A stretch of 64,000 nt of DNA from Rhizobium sp. NRK18. Lineage in GTDB: Bacteria; Pseudomonadota; Alphaproteobacteria; Rhizobiales; Rhizobiaceae. Position 1 is the first letter of the stretch; each line of letters opens with the position of its first letter. Positions 61,446-64,000 of this stretch are shown piece after piece. The stretch lies in contig NZ_JANFMV010000004.1 of the NCBI RefSeq assembly GCF_024385575.1, forward strand, positions 283,944-347,943. The letters are read 5' to 3'. The notes under the pieces are model-generated. The model made no database searches. It saw nothing but the letters and a program-made list of their open reading frames with translations, and was not told the origin of the DNA. The translations under genes and the position numbers were made by a program.

Positions 61446-62660
61446 CTATTCCTTCGACCGTTCGAGCGCCTGAAGCATCGGGAAGATGCTGAAGGCGAGT
61501 TTCTCGGCCTTCTGGGTCAGATCTCGGAGATATCCGCCGGGCGATCGAATGCTTTCCGCCCGTTCGAGCATCATCGCCACGACGACCGCCGCCGCCTGCT
61601 CACCCATGGCCGCCCTCGCCTTCTGCCATGCGTCGAGCGAAATGCCGAGCATGGAGCGCACCAGATCGGCCGTCACGATCAGATCGGCCCAAGAGGAGAT
61701 CCCGTTTCGGGCATAATCACCGATTTGCGGGCAAATTCGCTTCACCCTGGCAAGGCTCACCGCCAGTTTCTGCTCCGGCGCTGGCTTTGGTTCCGCAGCG
61801 GTTCCCGCACGACCTAGGTCATAGCCGTTTAATTCAATTGGAGAGTCTGTATTTGAATTCTGAATATGGCGCTCGTTATGAGCGTCATTGCCGCTCATTT
61901 CTTCTTCAGAAAGCATTGATAGATAAGTGTTTTCCACCTCAGTCCGCAATCTGGCGAGTTCATCCCGGCGTGTCGACAGAACTTCGAGCGCCGCGTGTCT
62001 CGGCAATCGTCCTGCAATGGCGGCCAGACGCTCCGTATAACCAAGCCAGTCGCCGCCCCTGCCCTCTTCGAGCGCGCAGGCAATGATCTTGGAGATATCG
62101 CGCTGGTGCAGCGTGACTTCCGAGCGCAGGGCGCGTTCCTGGCGGGCACGGAGACGCTCCTCTTCCGCCGCAGCGTGGATCTCCGCCGCCTTGAGCGCCA
62201 GGGGCGCCAGATCGAAGCCGAACGCATCCTCCACCTGCCCCGTGTCGTCACGGCGAGCGTAGCGCTTGCCATTGGCGCTGTCACGGCGGAAGATCATGCC
62301 GGCATCGACCAGGGCCGCCAGATGGCGCCGGATCGTCGCCGGTGCCATGCCGCGGGCCCGCATCGACAGTTCCCGGTTCGACGGGAAGACGATGATCGGC
62401 TGGCTGCCGTCCAGTTCGCGTTCATTGGTGAAGCTTACAAGCGCTTCGAGCAGGCAGATCGTGCGATCGCCAAGCCCAAAAGCGAAGCGTGCCTCGGTCA
62501 GGGCTCTCAGGAGCTGCCATTTGTCGGCCTTGCCGGTATCGTTTCCGCCCTCGCCTGCGCGCAGGGCTTCCTGCCTCCTGGAAACGGCAGTCTGGCGGGC
62601 GAAAACGCGCGCACTCATCCTGCCGCCGCCGAAAGGCGTCGTCGCAATATTGTCAGTCAT
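61446..62660 (-). CDS. repC: Replication initiator protein RepC
   Basis: 404 residues, the usual RepC length. N-terminal half: RQTAVSRRQEALRAGEGGNDTGKADKWQLLRALTEAR is spread over about residues 22-58, followed by IIVFPSNRELSMRARGMAPATIRRHLAALV, the DNA-binding winged helix. C-terminal half: ISSWADLIVTADLVRSMLGIS and SPGGYLRDLTQKAE. RepC starts replication of repABC plasmids and is limiting for copy number. ATG 62660 follows GAGGACC. Its level is held down by the counter-transcribed RNA in the repB-repC gap. Confidence 0.95.
   Translation of the reverse strand: MTDNIATTPFGGGRMSARVFARQTAVSRRQEALRAGEGGNDTGKADKWQLLRALTEARFAFGLGDRTICLLEALVSFTNERELDGSQPIIVFPSNRELSMRARGMAPATIRRHLAALVDAGMIFRRDSANGKRYARRDDTGQVEDAFGFDLAPLALKAAEIHAAAEEERLRARQERALRSEVTLHQRDISKIIACALEEGRGGDWLGYTERLAAIAGRLPRHAALEVLSTRRDELARLRTEVENTYLSMLSEEEMSGNDAHNERHIQNSNTDSPIELNGYDLGRAGTAAEPKPAPEQKLAVSLARVKRICPQIGDYARNGISSWADLIVTADLVRSMLGISLDAWQKARAAMGEQAAAVVVAMMLERAESIRSPGGYLRDLTQKAEKLAFSIFPMLQALERSKE
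61820..61930. other. AT-rich segment inside repC, putative replication origin
   Basis: A short A+T-rich island (TTTAATTCAATTGG, TATTTGAATTCTGAATAT and following) within otherwise G+C-rich repC, near codons 245-280. In repABC plasmids studied so far, the origin lies in an AT-rich stretch of the middle of repC. The role here is inferred from position. Confidence 0.5.
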
Positions 62661-62756
62661 CGTCAGGTCCTCTGATGAGAGGCAAGACGGTCCCGTGGAC
62701 GCACCGATTTCAGGGCGAACTGACGCTGGCCGGCGGCACAAACCTGTCCCCGACTC

Positions 62757-62785
62757 TTGACTTTGCCGTGCGGAAGTGATTCTCT
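62757..62785 (+). promoter_or_regulatory. Putative promoter of the counter-transcribed RNA
   Basis: TTGACT (62757-62762) is a good -35 element. TTCTCT lies 17 bases further (62780-62785) as a weak -10. Transcription would start near 62791, about 12 bases before the terminator stem, giving an RNA of the size known for repABC ctRNAs. Confidence 0.5.
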
Positions 62786-62790
62786 CGAAT

Positions 62791-62842
62791 TGCTACATAA
62801 GAAGAGGGCTTCCGAAATGGTGACGTTTTGGGGGCCTTTTTT
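62791..62842 (+). ncRNA. repABC counter-transcribed RNA (ctRNA) with intrinsic terminator
   Basis: On the strand opposite repABC, in the 245-base gap between repB and repC. The terminator is explicit: left arm AAGAGGGCTTCCGAAA (62802-62817), loop TGGTGACG, right arm TTTTGGGGGCCTTTTT (62826-62841), 16 pairs including several G-U, ending in a U-run. With the promoter upstream it predicts an RNA of about 50-55 bases. In known repABC plasmids such an RNA represses repC translation and sets copy number and incompatibility. Exact ends are estimated. Confidence 0.72.
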
Positions 62843-62905
62843 CTTGTCTCCGCGCTTCCTTTCCTTCGCTTCACGCAACCATCGGCGGGCCTCAGCCCGG
62901 CCGAA

Positions 62906-63970
62906 TCAGTCGTTGTCCTTTGTGCCGCCCGCCTTCAGGAAGGCAGCGTAATCCTGGTCCAGCCGCTCCGTGAGCGCGGCAATGAAGCCTGCATCCACAG
63001 TCGCCTGGAATTCGATCTTCACGCCCTTGCCCTTGCGGTTGACGCGGGCAAACACCTTGCCATCAGGACCGGTCAGGTCCTCGATGCGCGGATCCGGACG
63101 GCGACGGCTGCGCGTCAGACGCTCGAACAGCATCTGGAAGCGCCGGTCGCTGTCGGCCGACCTGAATTTTTCCGAATGAACCTCGTCGACGGCCTTCTCG
63201 ATCGCCGCCCCGCCGCCGGTGGCAAACAGCTGGCCAAGCGCCATCCATCGCTCGCGTCCGGCCTTCGGCGCCGGCCCGATGGCCCGCACATATTGAACCG
63301 GCACGCTGTCGGCGACCTGCAGCAGGCGCGAGAGCTCGCTCTTCTGCACCGCGAGCGCATCGCCGATCACCTTGCGGTCGAAGCCGCGCTCGACCAGCGC
63401 ACTGGCAAACAGCGCCCGCTCGATGAAGCTCAGATTGCGCCGCTCGGCGTTTTCCTTGCCCTGGGCAAGCACCAGCTCGTCGTCGCTCAGTCCCTTGACG
63501 ATCGCCTTGACCGTCGCGCCGAGGCGCACCGCCGCCTTCAGCCGGCGATGACCATAGGCGACCTGATAGCGGCCCGTCTGTTCGGGATGCGGACGCACAA
63601 GGATCGGCACCTGCTGGCCGTTTTCGCGGATACTATCGACCAGCGCCAGGAAATCCGGATCGTCCCGCTCCGCATCGCTCAGGCGGTCGGAAATGAACGA
63701 CGAGTCGATGCGGTCAGTTTCCAGCGCAACGACGCGTTCGCCCTCCTCCAGCGCCTGGCGAAGCGCCTTGGCCTCTTCCGCCTCGCGGGTGATCGACGAC
63801 AGCGACAGGCCCATGGCCTTGATCGCACCGGATGACGTGCGGGCATGCGGCGCCGCAGGCTCGGCCTTCGGCTCCGATTTTGTTTCCGGCGCCGGATCGG
63901 TCGCCGGCGGGGTCAGGCCCTCACCACCGAACAGCGCCTTCAGGGAGTTTTTGCGGTCGCGTCCGGCCAT
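62906..63970 (-). CDS. repB: Plasmid partitioning protein RepB (ParB family)
   Basis: 354 residues. ParB nuclease-like domain DFLALVDSIRENGQQVPILVRPHP and RYQVAYGHRRLKAAV near residues 95-140, then the KENAERRNLSFIERALFAS segment and a helix-turn-helix (DRKVIGDALAVQKSELSRLLQVA, about residues 190-215). It binds centromere sites and works with RepA in partition. ATG 63970 overlaps the repA stop (TGATG). No 16-bp parS-type palindrome was recognised in this part of the operon. Confidence 0.95.
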   Translation of the reverse strand: MAGRDRKNSLKALFGGEGLTPPATDPAPETKSEPKAEPAAPHARTSSGAIKAMGLSLSSITREAEEAKALRQALEEGERVVALETDRIDSSFISDRLSDAERDDPDFLALVDSIRENGQQVPILVRPHPEQTGRYQVAYGHRRLKAAVRLGATVKAIVKGLSDDELVLAQGKENAERRNLSFIERALFASALVERGFDRKVIGDALAVQKSELSRLLQVADSVPVQYVRAIGPAPKAGRERWMALGQLFATGGGAAIEKAVDEVHSEKFRSADSDRRFQMLFERLTRSRRRPDPRIEDLTGPDGKVFARVNRKGKGVKIEFQATVDAGFIAALTERLDQDYAAFLKAGGTKDND

Positions 63971-64000
63971 CAGTCACGCCCCCATGCCGTGTGAATGAGT
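63970..64000 (-). CDS. repA: RepA partition ATPase, C-terminal end (partial)
   Basis: The last codons read LIHTAWGRD followed by TGA, whose A is the first base of the repB start codon. A hydrophobic end with AWGR and a coupled stop-start are as expected for repA just upstream of repB. The gene continues beyond the right edge. Confidence 0.6.
   Translation of the reverse strand, partial: LIHTAWGRD

Noticed and set aside
1..64000. CRISPR arrays, rRNA or tRNA genes, toxin-antitoxin or conjugation genes
   Set aside because: No regularly spaced repeats, RNA-gene signatures or typical protein motifs of these systems were found in the window.

Overview
The window is part of a large secondary replicon (megaplasmid or chromid) of an alphaproteobacterium of the Rhizobiales, in the Rhizobium/Agrobacterium/Ensifer sphere. 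The strongest evidence is at the right edge: repC (404 aa), a repB-repC intergenic region holding a counter-transcribed RNA with a clear terminator on the opposite strand, repB (354 aa) and the last codons of repA, in the order and overlap typical of repABC plasmids. The rest fits that setting: high G+C coding DNA and ABC-transporter catabolic cassettes packed end to end, each with its own regulator.

Layout. 1-1854 (-): polyamine-type ABC transporter, running off the left edge. 2484-6400 (+): polar-amino-acid-type binding protein and permease (no ATPase), a TIM-barrel isomerase and a GntR/FCD regulator. 6434-13058: a periplasmic thiol-redox and cell-wall locus in which a PmrA/PmrB-like two-component system lies between ldt-dsbG on one side and dsbD, an internally deleted ldt, and a DsbA-like gene on the other. 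Two 17-bp CTTAAG-N5-CTTAAG boxes link the three transcripts. 13198-23324: amino-sugar/galactoside module (GatZ-like, AgaS, GH4 glycosidase, sugar ABC transporter, DeoR regulator, BadF-type kinase).

23.3-23.5 kb and 52.5-53.1 kb hold two decayed IS6-family elements in the same orientation. The approximately 29 kb between them carries four accessory modules: (a) 23761-33965, a LacI-regulated cassette with three different phosphatases, a Fe3+-class ABC transporter and a Na/Pi transporter, which looks like a system for importing and dephosphorylating a phosphorylated organic compound; (b) 34502-39763, an NMT1-type ABC transporter with two different permeases interleaved with a nucleoside phosphorylase and phosphopentomutase; (c) 39878-45134, a TRAP transporter with a tautomerase-like protein, an esterase-like hydrolase and a divergent LysR regulator; (d) 45803-52336, a GntR/UTRA regulator, an ADP-ribosylglycohydrolase-family protein, a PfkB kinase and a polyamine-type ABC transporter, which suggests uptake and breakdown of an N-glycosyl compound. 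A decayed LysR gene separates (c) from (d).

53430-61444 holds a tyrosine recombinase, a homodimeric 2-oxoacid dehydrogenase E1-like gene divergent from an Lrp regulator, a DUF389 protein, a BASS-family transporter divergent from a LysR gene, and a DUF1275 protein, followed by repCBA. Modules (a) and (d) are the best candidates for undescribed catabolic systems. The Dsb/L,D-transpeptidase regulon is the best candidate for an undescribed regulatory circuit. All functions come from reading motifs and gene order; no database search was run.
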